Shown: one piece after another, positions 43,855-55,510 of the stretch
Layout of the letters: every line of letters starts with the position of its first letter
How positions within the stretch are numbered: the stretch's first letter is position 1
From: Lathyrus oleraceus
Taxonomy: Eukaryota > Streptophyta > Magnoliopsida > Fabales > Fabaceae
Assembly (NCBI RefSeq): GCF_024323335.1
Contig: NC_066581.1
Coordinates: forward strand, 431,166,136 to 431,230,135
Direction of reading: 5' to 3'
Length of the DNA stretch: 64,000 nt
The notes under the pieces: generated by a model
The model's input: only the letters and a program-made list of their open reading frames with translations
Told to the model about the DNA's origin: nothing
Database searches by the model: none
Made by a program: the position numbers and the translations under genes

Positions 43855-44964
43855 TGTAGAAGCAAGCTTCAATCCAAGAAGTATTTTGATGAAGACAACA
43901 TGCATCAATGCAAAAAGAGAAGAGCTACAAAGTTATTTCAAGCATCATGTATTCAAAGCCGCATATGCATTTTGATCAAGCTTCATTTTCAAGTCAACCA
44001 TTTGCAAGATTGTTGATTCACTTCTTAGGTATATCTAACTCACTCTTAGATTAGTATACAAGTGTTCAACAATCATGATCTGCATTTGCATCTTTTAACA
44101 TAACCATTTGTTAACACCTTGAAATGCAAGACACATTTATTTTTAAGTATTTTTCTGCATTTCAACAGTGTTAATCGGTTAACCATATGGGTTAACCGGT
44201 TAACAGCCCAGTTTTTCAAATTCTCTGTTAACGTTTGTATGCGTTAATCGGTTAACCCATATGGTTAACCGGTTAACACTGTTCGTTGCAGCAGAAATGT
44301 TTTTGAAAAATTATATCTTTTCATCAAAGTTCATGAGAGAAATGATACCTCTTTCAAAAGGTATTTTGGCAATATAAATTATTAAATTTTCAAAATGAAT
44401 TTTCACCTCCAAGAATTTTCATACAAACTTCAAATAATCACTCTCTCATATTCTTTTCTTAAATAATTTTTGAAAGTGTTCATAATAAAAATTGTCATCT
44501 CATTCTATTGTTGAACACTTGCATATTATCTTTTGAGTGACTTATTTGTCTAAGGAGAAGATCAATCAAGAGAAGATTGATACTATTACATCTTTGTTAA
44601 AATCATTCATAGAAATTATTTCTGTTTGACTTGTGATCCAGGATTGTTGGACACAAGGGTTGGTGTTGAAGAGGATTGTTCTTCATACACTTGTTTGTCT
44701 ATAGGTTAGATAGTAGGCATCACCATTTGTGTGAATAGGCTGTACCATTTCTAACTATAGTGAAATCTCTTTCGTGTGAAAGGGGAGTGGATGTACCTTC
44801 GGATTGTGAAGGGAACCACTATAATTTCCGGTGTCTTTTACTTTCCGCATTTTATTTTTCCGCACTTAAACACAAATAACCAAAAACCGGAAACTAGATC
44901 GAAGAATTTTTTTATCACCTAATTCACCCCCCCCCCCCCCTCTTAGGCGCTTTTACAACTTACA
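43855..44964 (+). repeat. Sirevirus 3' LTR (1,110 bp)
   Basis: Matches 35853-36955 except for AATCGG instead of AACCGG twice (near 44174 and 44245), one A/G change (near 44290), and a run of 14 C (44927-44940) where the 5' copy has seven. It ends CTTTTACAACTTACA. Confidence 0.95.
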
Positions 44965-44969
44965 CCCTC
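44965..44969 (+). repeat. Target site duplication, right copy (CCCTC)
   Basis: Identical to 35848-35852. The second RNase H reading of element C resumes here. Confidence 0.95.
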
Positions 44970-46358
44970 GAGATGAAAACCGGATGGAAGATCCTTTTGC
45001 AACGTTGGCATCGATGATTGTAGTGAAGTATTACAATGAAGTTCCCAATTTATCTGTGATGCGTCTTGATAGGCCAGCTCATGTTGTTGAAGAGATCAAA
45101 GACGAGAAGCCGTGGTACTTTGATGTCAAATGTTTCCTCCAAAGTCAGATTTACCCTCCTGGGGCATCTTTGAAAGATAAGAATACTTTGAGAAGATTAG
45201 CCGGTAATTTCTACTTGAATGGTGATATACTGTATAAGAGAAACTTCGACATGGTTTTGCTAAGATGCGTGGATAGACACGAAGCAGACTTGTTGATGAC
45301 CGAAGTGAATGAAGGTTCCTTTGGCACTCATTCCAATGGACATGCAATGGCAAAGAAGATGTTGCGAGCAGGTTAGTATTGGCTGACAATAGAATCTGAC
45401 TGTTGCAAATTTGTGAAGAAATGCCACAAGTGTCGAATTTATGCTGATAAGATTCATGTTCCTCCAACACTATTAAATGTTATCTCTTCCCCGTGGCCCT
45501 TCTCCATGTGGGGAATTGATATGATTGGGATGATTGAACCTAAAGCTTCGAATGGACATCGTTTCATTTTGGTGGCAATGGACTACTTCACAAAATGGGT
45601 CGAAGCGGCATCGTATGCAAATGTAACCAAGCAAGTTGTTGTAAGGTTTATCAAGAATCAGATTATATGTCGTTATGGTGTGCCAAGCAAGATCATTACT
45701 GATAATGGATCGAACTTGAATAATAATATGGTGGAAGCTCTTTGTAAAGACTTCAAGATTGCACATCATAATTCTTCTCCCTACAGACCCAAGATGAATG
45801 GGGTTGTTGAAGCTGCAAATAAGAACATTAAGAAGATTATTCAAAAGATGGTTGTCACGTATAAAGATTGGCATGAGATGCTCCCATTTGCTTTGCATGG
45901 GTATCGTACATCCATCCTCACTTCAACAGAGGAAACCCCTTTCTCTCTTGCATATGGTATGGAAGCAGTACTCCTCGTCGAGGTTGAGATTCCTTCATTG
46001 TGTGTGGTCATGGAAGCCAAGTTGACTAAGGCTGAATGGTGTCAGACAGGGTTTGATCAGTTGAATTTGATAAAAGAGAAGAGATTGACTGCCATGTGTC
46101 ATGGTCAGTTGTATCAGCAAATGATGAAAAAACTTTTGATAAGAAGGTCAGACCTCGTGTGTTCAGAGAAGGTGACCTTGTGCTCAAGAAGATTTTGACG
46201 TTTAAACCAGATTCTAGTGAAAATGGACTCCTAATTATGAAGACCCATATGTTGTTAAGAGAGCCTTTTCAGGCGGTGCATTGATACTTACAACTATGGA
46301 TGGTGAAGAGTTCACTCGTCCTGTGAATGCAGATGCAGTCAAGAAATACTTCGCCTAA
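44965..46358 (+). pseudogene. Element C: end of second RNase H and integrase
   Basis: Resumes with REDENRMEDPFATLASM, then the linker (KPWYFDVKCFLQSQIYPPGA). The integrase zinc region is GSFGTHSNGHAM...KKCHKC, with a stop at 45374-45376 in the GYYW stretch. Next comes the catalytic core GIDMIGM, ITDNGSNLNN and NGVVEAANKN (D, D, E intact), then MLPFALHGYRTS. A one-base shift near 46120-46130 and another near 46220 break the C-terminal domain, which ends NADAVKKYFA with TAA at 46356-46358. It is the best preserved integrase core in the window. Confidence 0.85.
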
Positions 46359-46382
46359 AAAAATAAAAGAACAGCTCGCTAA

Positions 46383-46475
46383 GTTGAAAACCCAAAAGGG
46401 CGGCTTAGGCAAAAATGAGCGTCTCAGTGGATTGAAAACCCAAAAGGGCGATCCAGGCAAAAATTAGAGACGTAA
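46383..46475 (+). other. Conserved post-pol block (element C copy)
   Basis: Lies 25 bases after the pol stop. Two half-units are GTTGAAAACCCAAAAGGGCG with GCTTAGGCAAAAATGAGCGT, and GTGGATTGAAAACCCAAAAG with ATCCAGGCAAAAATTAGAGA. Confidence 0.75.
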
Positions 46476-46479
46476 AAAC

Positions 46480-49350
46480 AGAAAGGATTTCATGATAAGT
46501 TGAGTACCACACCTTGGGGAAACTTATGCAAAAATTAGGGATTATGGCAAGTAACTACATTCTGCTGATCTTCAACGTTTCAAAGATTTGATTGAGCACA
46601 AGGGTTGACATCGATTCATCACCCCAGTAGCGGTCAAGAGCGCAGTGGACATCAAGAGTTGGTAGAAGGATTAAGGATCATTTGTATTCAATGTAACCCT
46701 TTTCCATGTAAATTACCATTTTCAACTTTGTAAAATCTATGGAGTCTTGTCATTTATAAACTACCATTCTATCAAATAAAGTTGAGCTTTTATCCAATTA
46801 TTTCTACTCTTATTTACTTCAGCCAATAGTTTTAGATTTTATTATGATCTTTTTGAAAATTAAATCTTTAATCAAAATCAGTTTTTCGTAAATATATATA
46901 TAAAAGCAAGAATTTTTCAAAGCAATTAAAAGGAATATCAGCAGCATTTTAATGGATAGCAAGTCCTTAAGTGCAAAACATTAGAGGTTCCCCAAGCAGT
47001 TAACCCTTTGGGTATCCCTGAACGTTCGTGTTGATTCAGTTCCTCGGCGGAGTGTTTGTTTCCCTAGTGGAGCTTCGTTTCTGTTTCCGCAGCTGATTTG
47101 GTTGATTCAGATACCCTGCGGTGTGTTATTCTCCCCAACAGAGTTTCTGCCCTCCCTAACGGAGTTCGTATTTCCTCAGCAAGGTGGATCTTCAGCAGAT
47201 ACGGTTGACTTCCCTAGTAGATTGCATTGGTTTCCCCGTCGATCGCCATTCAACTTGTCCCCAATCAGAGTTTCCTCCTGGTTCCTGAGCAGTTTATTTT
47301 CCCTGTAGGGTTGTCTCCCATTTTTATCGTGTTAACCTAAATTTCCCCACAAGATCGTTGATGTGTCTCTTTCCTCAGCAGATCTCCTCCTTCCCCGGTT
47401 AGGATTGAGTCTTTTTGAATTGTTGATCTCTTTGTTCTCCAGCAGTTGTCTCCATATTTTGTGGATTGACCAGGATTGTACCGATGATTCAATTTCTTTG
47501 CGACACCTTTGTATCCTTTGTGATCGTCTTTGTCAGCATAATCATCATATATACATATACATACACATTCATACAATTTCATGATTTGTATGATTCATTC
47601 GAGATTATTACTCTTTGCTATGGCGGTACTTGATCCCTATATAAAGTTCGGTGTTTGTCCTCCCTCAATTGTAGAGGGTCAGCCCCTTAGGCAGAAATAC
47701 ATTAACCTTTCTCCTCTTCCCCACCAAGTTTGTTTCCTCGTGGATGATCATTACTTCAGTTTCCTCCCCGGTTGTTTACCTGGATGGAATCACTCCCCTT
47801 GAGTTATATCCTCATTGGATTAAGTCTTGATTGACTGTTTCTTTCTAGATCCTACCTAGATAGATACTTTGAGTTCCCTAAGAGTCTATTGCCCAGTAAC
47901 TGGTAATATTCTTCTTAGTTTGTAGTTTGTTACTTTTTGCCCAATACCTGGTGAAATTACCCCAGCTTTCCCAACAGTAAAGTCCACAGTGAATTTAATA
48001 AACTAGGAAGTATATCCTTATTATGTTCATCCTAACAGGTGACAGATATCTTTCTCTCCCCTGCTTGAGTCTATCCTTGATATGTTCATCCTAACCGATG
48101 ACGGATATTTTCTTCTTGGGATTCTACCCAGTAAAAAAGTAGTTGGAATCCCTATTTTTGTTCCCCAGAGAGTTAATCCTTGATATGTTCATCCTAACCG
48201 ATGACGGGTTTCCTTCTCTTTGCGATCTTCTACCTAGTAGCCGGTAGTTGTAAATCCTGCTTTTTGTTCCCTCCGTAGAGTTGATCCTTGATATGCTCAT
48301 TTTAGCCGATGATGGATTCTCTCTCTTGGTATTCTATCCAGTAACTGATAGATGTAATTCCTATTTTATCTCCTCATAGAGCCTATCCTTGATATGTTCA
48401 TCTTAACCGGTGATAGATTTTCTCTTTGACGGTATTCTATCCAGCATTCGATAGATGTAACTCCTACTTTTTTTTGTTCAGTTGGTTTAGCCTTGATATG
48501 TTCATCTTAACCGGTGACGGGTATCCTCCTTGACAATCCCAAGCAAGTCTATCCTTGATCAGTTCATCCTAACCTATGAAGGATTTTCTTCCCTATTGAG
48601 TTTATCCTTGATATGTTCAGCCTAACCGATGACGAATACTCTCACCTTTGGTCTTCTACCCATTAACTGGTAGTTGTAAATCCTATTTTCTGCAGTTTCC
48701 CCAGAAAGGTTATTCTAACCCAGTAACCGGTGATGAATATTCCCTTCTGTTGGTTCCCCAATGAGTCATCCTTGATTATGTTCATCCTAACCGGTGACAG
48801 ATGTCCTCTCTGTCAGATCTTTATTATCTCCTTACCTAGTAACAGATAATGGATAATAGATTTCTGCTCCTCCTGTGTTGAAGTTTATCTTCTCTAGTTG
48901 AGTTGAGCGCGTATTTCCTTGGAGAAATCATTTTTCCCTGCATGATTCAAGTATTTCGGTTTTATCCTGACTTACTCGTATCCCCTGCAGATGTTGTTGA
49001 TTCCCCGGCTGAGTCTTTTCCATAATTGTATGGAATCCCTCGAGTCTGCCATGTAGTTTTGAGTCGTAGCCTGGCCTACGCGTAACCTCTTTTATCCCCC
49101 AAGAGTCTCGGTCTCCCTAGTGAGTTTTTCTTATGGAATGCATTTTACTCCCGCGGACTTTTGATCTCTCTGACTTCTTTTTCCTTTGTGGCAATATTTC
49201 CCCACAAAGAATTTACTTTTACATTCATATCATTTGCATCATGAGGTCTCTTAGGGACCAAAATTTGTTTCTATATGTTTTTATTTAAGCCCATTCTACT
49301 GAGTTGACATGAAGATTTTAACCTTCGCCTCCTCAGTTAGAATGTCCTTA
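46480..49350 (+). other. Element C 3' UTR
   Basis: Non-coding, pyrimidine-rich, and homologous to 17530-20132 of element A. It includes a short dinucleotide-rich stretch near 47547-47575 (ATACATATACATACACATTC). Frames at 47102-47308 and 47337-47802 are not supported as genes. Confidence 0.75.
47985..48830 (+). repeat. 3' UTR tandem repeats of element C
   Basis: About ten units contain 'TATCCTTGATATGTTCATCC' with 'TAACCGATGACGGATAT', interleaved with 'CCAGTAACTGG' modules, as in element A. One unit number difference and many substitutions separate the two copies. Confidence 0.75.
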
Positions 49351-49351
49351 T

Positions 49352-49362
49352 ATAGGGGCAGC
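49352..49362 (+). promoter_or_regulatory. Polypurine tract of element C
   Basis: ATAGGGGCAGC ends directly at the LTR start TGTGAGACC. Confidence 0.75.
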
Positions 49363-52300
49363 TGTGAGACCCCAATTTTGACCCTAAGATCCCTCATGAA
49401 ATTTCATCATAAGCATTAGCATTGGGATCATACCTTGGCATCCTCCTTACCCCTCTTTCATTGGGTATATTTTGGGAGATTTCACCAAGCACTATGTGAT
49501 TGTATCATACTTGTATATTATCATTTTACTAACCAAAAATATGTCTTTGCATTTGCTTAACTCTTTTGTAGGTAGGGCATGATCTCCATTAATCTATCAA
49601 GTTCATATCTAGGGTTTGAGACGCTCATGAACAAAGAGCAAAACCATGGGTTGATTCAAGTATGGTCATAAACATCATATATGAGTCCTAATGATCTCTA
49701 CATGTTATATTGATCAAGAATTCTTCAAGAGTTTGAGGGTGATTTACATTGGAAACCCTAGTTTAACTGGGTATATTGAGTAACTTCTCCAACAAGCTAT
49801 CTCACCAATTTATCAAATTTCTCAAGGGACACTTCAAAATTCATCATCTTATGCATATATGATCTAGCATGATCCTATAAAGTCAAGAGAATTAAAGGTT
49901 AGCAAGTTGGTTGATGGTGGTTGGCCAGATGAATTCATCTAATCAAAACTGGGTCTCCCTAGACCCTATCTCCAAAATTTTCACCATATGAAAATGATTC
50001 CAAGATAAAACTTACTGTAAATGACATTCCAAACAACTTTCATGTTGATACCTAGAGCTAGTTTTGCTTGGAAAATCATTTTCTATGTTGAAACATTATA
50101 AGTCATTTTGTCTAAACCCTAATTTGAAAGTCAACTTCCCAAGGCCATAACTTGCTCAATTTTATGAGATGAAAGATTTCCAAGTTGCAAACTCAAATTC
50201 AATATGTCTTCTTCAACTTTGATGTTTGGAGTGAGAGTTGATTAAACTTTTATGAGCATGTGATATGAGGTTACATTATAGGTCATTTTTGACCTATATC
50301 ATTGATCAAGTGATTTTTCCAAACTTTAAAAATGCATAACTCTATCATTTAAAATCCAAATATCATGAGATTGGTGACCATTTTCAAGGTCTTTGAGATA
50401 GCTACAACTTTTATTAATACACTTTTCTCATTTGAAGCTCACATAAAAAGTTAAGCTAGGTGGAATATTGAGACATATGGCTTGACACTTAGAAAACATT
50501 TCAATATGTTAAAATTTCCAAACTTCCTCCTCAAAATTCTTCAAGTTCTAAGCTCTAATTGGAAAAGTGTTGAACATGAAAGTTGTTCCTCTTGATCTAA
50601 CCTTTCGAAAAAGCCCAAATTCATCCATTTTGGACGAGAAATGAATACACTGCGCATGGCTTGAACATGGTATCATCATTTGGCAAGATTGAACTTCAAA
50701 CATCCATGCACAATTGCCTAGCATTCCAACATGACTTCAGCCTTGCTTACACTCAATTATGGATCAGATATAGGGATTTCATGGGCCTGCACACGCCCAT
50801 GCACTCATGCATCACACATTGCTAATTTTGGAAGTTCATTTCAAGTGTGCAAATATCAACTGAATTAGCTATAAATAGAGCTCCATATGCTCAAAATTTC
50901 ACACACATTTGCGTCAGCTTTAATCCCAAACCTCTAACCCTCTCATTCCAAAGGATAATCCTGAGAATTTCACTTGAAGTTGAGTTTGAATTCTCACTGT
51001 TTTGATATTCAAAACTCCAAGGATCCAAGACATTTTGAGTGAGATCAAACACGAGCCAAGGCAAGAACAGCTGAATCCAGACCTACGTTGAAGGTATTTT
51101 TCAGAATTTTTCATCTCTTCGATTCTCTCTCAATCTTGCTCAATTCTCTTGATTCTTTGGTTGTCTGAAGTCCTACCAATGTAGGCAAGAAGATTGAGTT
51201 GCTTTGAGGCCAAATCGAAGTAACTCAGTTCATATACCTCAAATTTCAACTCCAATGTATCTCTCAATATACTTGGAGTTAGGATGAATTGAGGTCAGAT
51301 TCGTGCTCTACGCCATTTTTCCTTTCAGATCATGTCCTCCTTTTTTATTCTGGTGATGGTTGAAGGTGGACCAGTCTGGTGAGGTCCGCCGGAGAAGACC
51401 GGAGCTACAGCTTCAGCGATGTGTTGGCATCTCTCATAACCATAGGATCCAGCTGAAATGTTTTAATCACGGACGTACATGTTGATTACCACGTGTGTGG
51501 ACAATTGACTCAAATTCATGGTGAACTGCGCGCGCTCAACCACTTGATCTTCCACTTCAATTAATGAGGCAGATCAAGTGGCCCGCGTTTTTTTGATTTT
51601 CTGTTTTTTATTTTAATTCATTTGATTTTCATTAATTCATATTAATTTAATATTGATCCAAAAAATATGAGAGTTTCACCAAAAAATTTCAAATATTTTC
51701 CTCTTTCATATTCTGAATTAAAATTATTTTTTGGATCATTATTAATATTTTTCATGATTTAATTAATTTTGAATTTGTTTTTAATTGTTTAAAAATACTT
51801 TTAAATGTCCAAAAATTATGAAATTTTTTCTCCAAGGTCCTTTGACCTTGTTTGACCTATGATAAATCGCATGGCCATTTCTTTGGTGTTTTGATGAGGT
51901 TTTAGGAATTGGACAAACCATATTTAATTTAAATGCCTTATTTTAGTATTTTTAATTTGATTAATTGCCAAATAATTTTGTTGACCAATTGTGATGACTT
52001 GTTGGTGTTTGATTATTGTTGTTGGACCTTGGTCAAGGTTGATTTTACTTTGTCAAATTAATATCATTGGATTTAGGGGATTGATGGAATGTACATTCCA
52101 TCTCCCAAAATGAATGGATGATATTAATTTGGTAAAAGTCCTCCTTTGACCAATTTGTGTTTTGATCCATTCCCCTCCCACCTCATCTTATTCCCCTTCT
52201 TCATTCATTCATTCCATTTGGCCTATGATATCTCAAAATCCTATGGCTATGTTTCATGAGCATAGGTCATAATACTATGTCTCTAACATGCATTAACACC

Positions 52301-53964
52301 AAAATTCTATTGCCCGACCTCAAATAGTTGTGACTTCTACATAAATCCAATTACGATTGCTTGACATAGCGCTAAATTTGTGACACAAAAGGCATAAGCA
52401 TTCTAGTTAGTGAGATTGTAAGCCTCCCCTCTTTCATGGTATTGTGTGGAAACTTAGCCTTTTTTCCTTCCTTTGGAAGATCTCTTGGTTCAAGGATCCA
52501 TGCTTGTGATAAGTGGGTTGAGTGTTCTCCAAAGAATGTTTTAAAATGAAAAGCAAAAGCAAAACAATACTAACTTCTAACCTATTAACTACTAACATTT
52601 ACATTCAAGCCATTTACCTTAATGCAATTTACTTTTATCATTTTATTTCATTTGCCATTGTTCATATCATTCTAATTGTTTATGTTAATGCAATTTTCAC
52701 TTTGTCCAATTGGACCATATTGTGTGATATATTTTGTTTGTGTATACTTTGCTTGTTTGTGTGGTCTTTAACCATTAATGTACATAATAACAATAAAAAA
52801 CCCTAAAAAAACTTTTGTGTGGACTGTTGGTTTGATCTTGGACAAATGGACTTATAACATAGGCAACATTCCTATGCTAAAGGACTTGGCCAATGCCAAC
52901 TTATTGAGAAACCCAGTGCTTGTAATTTGAAACTTCATCTGATACATCATTCAAGATCTCTCTAAGTTCATCTGCAACATGATCATTGTGAAGCTGTTAT
53001 TTTGAACATGTGACTTGTGAAATTCATTTGTTACATGGGCTACCTTGAAGAAGGTCATGGAATGGATAAGCTTGGAAGTGGCCATCTTTATTTGATGCCT
53101 TGCTCTCCAAGATAATATAATTGTGCATTTGTGTGTTGCTTGATTCTAAAAAGCCCAAGGGAATTCTGGGTTTCTATTGACATTCTTGTCTATTGGATTG
53201 CTACCCATTTGGTCAGATCTTCTCAACTCTAAACTTTTAATTTTGTACATAGGATACTTTCTTCATCTTCTCCCCATTTTTTTAATTTCAAAAATCTCTC
53301 CCTCCTTTTTCAAAACTTTCTTTTATTGAACTTATTTTGTTCTAAACTTTGACCACTTTTGCAAAAAAAGATAGAAACTTTGGCCTTATGCCATTGCATT
53401 TTCGAACTTATTTTCTTAAATCAAACTTGTGAATAAACTTAACTATACTTGACTTAAATTTTCAAAAAGCCAAAAGAGAACTAACTCATTCAAACCATTT
53501 TTAGGCCTTTGTGCCTTTCAAACTTAATTTTTGTTAAAAGCAATACATCCACTTTGAAATTTGTATCCCGAACTACGAGGTTTTGATCCCTCATTTTTAT
53601 GTTGGTATGTAGGCACAAGTCTGAAGGTCTTGTCAAACACAAAAATATAATTAATGAATTCTTTTCTCATCCCCCCATTCTATTTGCTTCTAAACATCAC
53701 TTTATACCAAGTACATATGCATACAAAAAGGGCTCCCTAGGAGTACCTAGGACACTTTGGGTGCTAACACCTTCCCTCTGTGTAACCAACCCCCTTACCT
53801 ATAATCTCTGACTTTTTATTAGTTTTGATTTGAAAACTTCTTACTTTTGGGTTTTGTTCGTACTTTTTCCCTTTTCTCTTGGAAACAATAAAAGTGTGGC
53901 GGTGACTCTTGTTATTTGATCTCTAGCTTATCCATAGCTTGATGATCATGAATTTAGCGCTACA
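49363..53964 (+). mobile_element. 3' LTR of element C (4,602 bp)
   Basis: Starts TGTGAGACCCCAATTTTGAC after the PPT and ends GAATTTAGCGCTACA. It contains the TATA box 1.5 kb inside and, near its end, GGGTGCTAACACCTTCC (53759-53775), AATAAAAGTGTGGCGGTGAC (about 53887-53906) and the terminal 60 bp. The flank to the right is pol sequence of element D. The ORFs at 50920 and 52522 are not supported as genes. Confidence 0.85.
50869..50878 (+). promoter_or_regulatory. LTR TATA box (element C)
   Basis: CTATAAATAG, 1,507 bp from the LTR start. It is the same decamer and position as in the other two LTRs. Confidence 0.7.
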
Positions 53965-55280
53965 GTCATAATCAGGAATTTTGATCAACAAGCACCTTGC
54001 TTGGCAGCAGTAGAGGAATCTAATGATAAACCTTGGTTATATGATATTAAGTGCTATCTTGAGAAGAAACAATACTCGGAAAATGTTTCAATTATAAATA
54101 AGCAAACTCTGATAATGTTAGCAATAAAGCTCTTCCTAAATGGAAATATGCTATACAAAAGAAATTATAACTTGATCTTGCTCAGATGCATAGATAGACA
54201 CGAAGCAGACATGCGCATCAAGGAAATCCACAAATGAACCTTTTTTACTCATGCCAATGGTCATGCAATGGCCAAGAAAATATTAAAGGCATGCTACTAC
54301 TAGTTAACTATGAAAGCTGATTGTTTCCACTATGCTAAAACATGCCATAAATGCTAGATTTATGCAAGCAAAGTGCATGTGCCACCTACTCCTCTAAACA
54401 TCCTGACAACTCCATGGACATTCTCCATGTGGGGGATAGAAATGATTGGGATCACTGAACCGAAGGCTTTGAGCAGCCATAGATTCATATTGGTTGTCAC
54501 AGACTACTTCGTTAAATAGGTCAAAGTTATGTCTTACGCCAATGTCATAAAGCAGGTGGTTGCCCGCTTCATAAAGAAATACATCATATGTCGTTATGGG
54601 GTTCCCAATAAGATCATCACTGACAATGGGTCCAATCTCAATAACAAAATGAATAAAGAGTTGTGTGAAAGCTTCAAAATCAAACACCATAACTCATCAT
54701 TGTACCAGCCTAAGATGAACGATGTCGTAAAAGTAGCAAACAAAAACATAAAGAAAATCATCTAGAAAATGGTGATAACATACAAGGACTGGCATGAAAT
54801 GGTTCCTTTTATGATGCACGACTATTGAACTTCAGTTTTCACATCAACAAGGGCAACCCATTTTTCTTTAGTTTATGGCATGGAAGCGGTACTTCATGTT
54901 GAGGTCAAAATCCCCTCGCTGAGAGTTTTGATGGAGACGAAGCTAGGAAATGCGAAATGGGTCCATACAAGGTTTGTCCAACTCAACCTTATTAAGGAGA
55001 AGTGCCTGACAATGTTATTTCATCGTCAGCTATATCAGAGGCATCTCAAGAAATCATTTGACAAGAAGGTTTGACCTCGAGAATTCTAAGAAGATGATCT
55101 GGTGCTGAAGAAGATCCTGCCAATTCACAAGGATTCACGGGGCAAGTGGACACCAAATTAGGAAGGCTCATACATTATTAAGAAAGCCTTTTTTTGGAGA
55201 TTCTCTGATTCTCATAACTACGTACTAGGAAAATTTTCCACTATCAGTGAATTCAGACGCAGTCAAATGATACTTTGCCT
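53965..55280 (+). pseudogene. Element D: integrase, heavily decayed
   Basis: Begins in mid-pol directly at the LTR end of C with IIRNFDQQAPCLAAVEESND and KPWLYDIKCYLEKK, then LFLNGNMLYKRNYNLILLRCIDRHEAD. A long series of stops interrupts THANGHAMAKKI, KTCHKC, GIEMIGITEPKA, ITDNGSNLNN, VANKNIKKII, HFSLVYGMEAVLHVEV and GKWTPN. The second-to-third-motif spacing is conserved, but the Glu-bearing VVEAANKN reads VVKVANKN. It is the oldest copy here. Its left half was separated by the insertion of C. Confidence 0.8.
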
Positions 55281-55420
55281 AAAATAGTGGAATACAAATC
55301 CCACTTAGTGGAAAACCAGAAAGGGAAGCCTAAGAAAAAATAGGTATCCATGTGGATAAAAATATATATAATATTCCATGCAAAAATTAGAAATAAAAAC
55401 AAAATAATTTAACCCACTAA

Positions 55421-55510
55421 GTTGAAAACCTAAAAGGGCGACTTAGGCAAAATGGGTATCCCGGTGGACTGAAAACCCGAAAACACGGTTCAGGAAAAAG
55501 TTAGGGATTT
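55421..55510 (+). other. Conserved post-pol block (element D copy)
   Basis: GTTGAAAACCTAAAAGGGCG with ACTTAGGCAAAATGGG, then GGTGGACTGAAAACCCGAAA with GGTTCAGGAAAAAG. A further partial half-unit lies at 55303-55350 (GTGGAAAACCAGAAAGGGAA, GCCTAAG). The block survives better than the adjacent coding sequence. Confidence 0.65.

Larger units (their letters stand above)
35853..44964 (+). mobile_element. Sirevirus (Ty1/copia, SIRE/Maximus-type), full length, 9.1 kb
   Basis: Two 1.1 kb LTRs, TG...CA ends, a 5-bp target duplication, a primer site matching initiator tRNA-Met, gag, pol in copia order (protease, integrase, RT, RNase H), a third ORF in the env position and a cluster of polypurine motifs together identify a Sirevirus. 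The LTRs differ by three substitutions (two C/T, one A/G) plus the length of a C-run (7 versus 14), so the insertion is recent. Gag-pol is nevertheless broken at several points. Confidence 0.95.
32376..53964 (+). mobile_element. Ogre-type element C, 5'-truncated, with 3' LTR, split by a Sirevirus
   Basis: Runs from just upstream of protease through RT, both RNases H, integrase, 3' UTR, PPT and a complete 4.6 kb 3' LTR. The Sirevirus 35853-44964 interrupts the second RNase H. Excluding that insertion the element spans about 12.5 kb. The 5' LTR, gag and extra upstream ORF typical of Ogre are missing at the head-to-head junction with element B near 32375. The right end lies inside the integrase region of element D. 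Confidence 0.85.
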
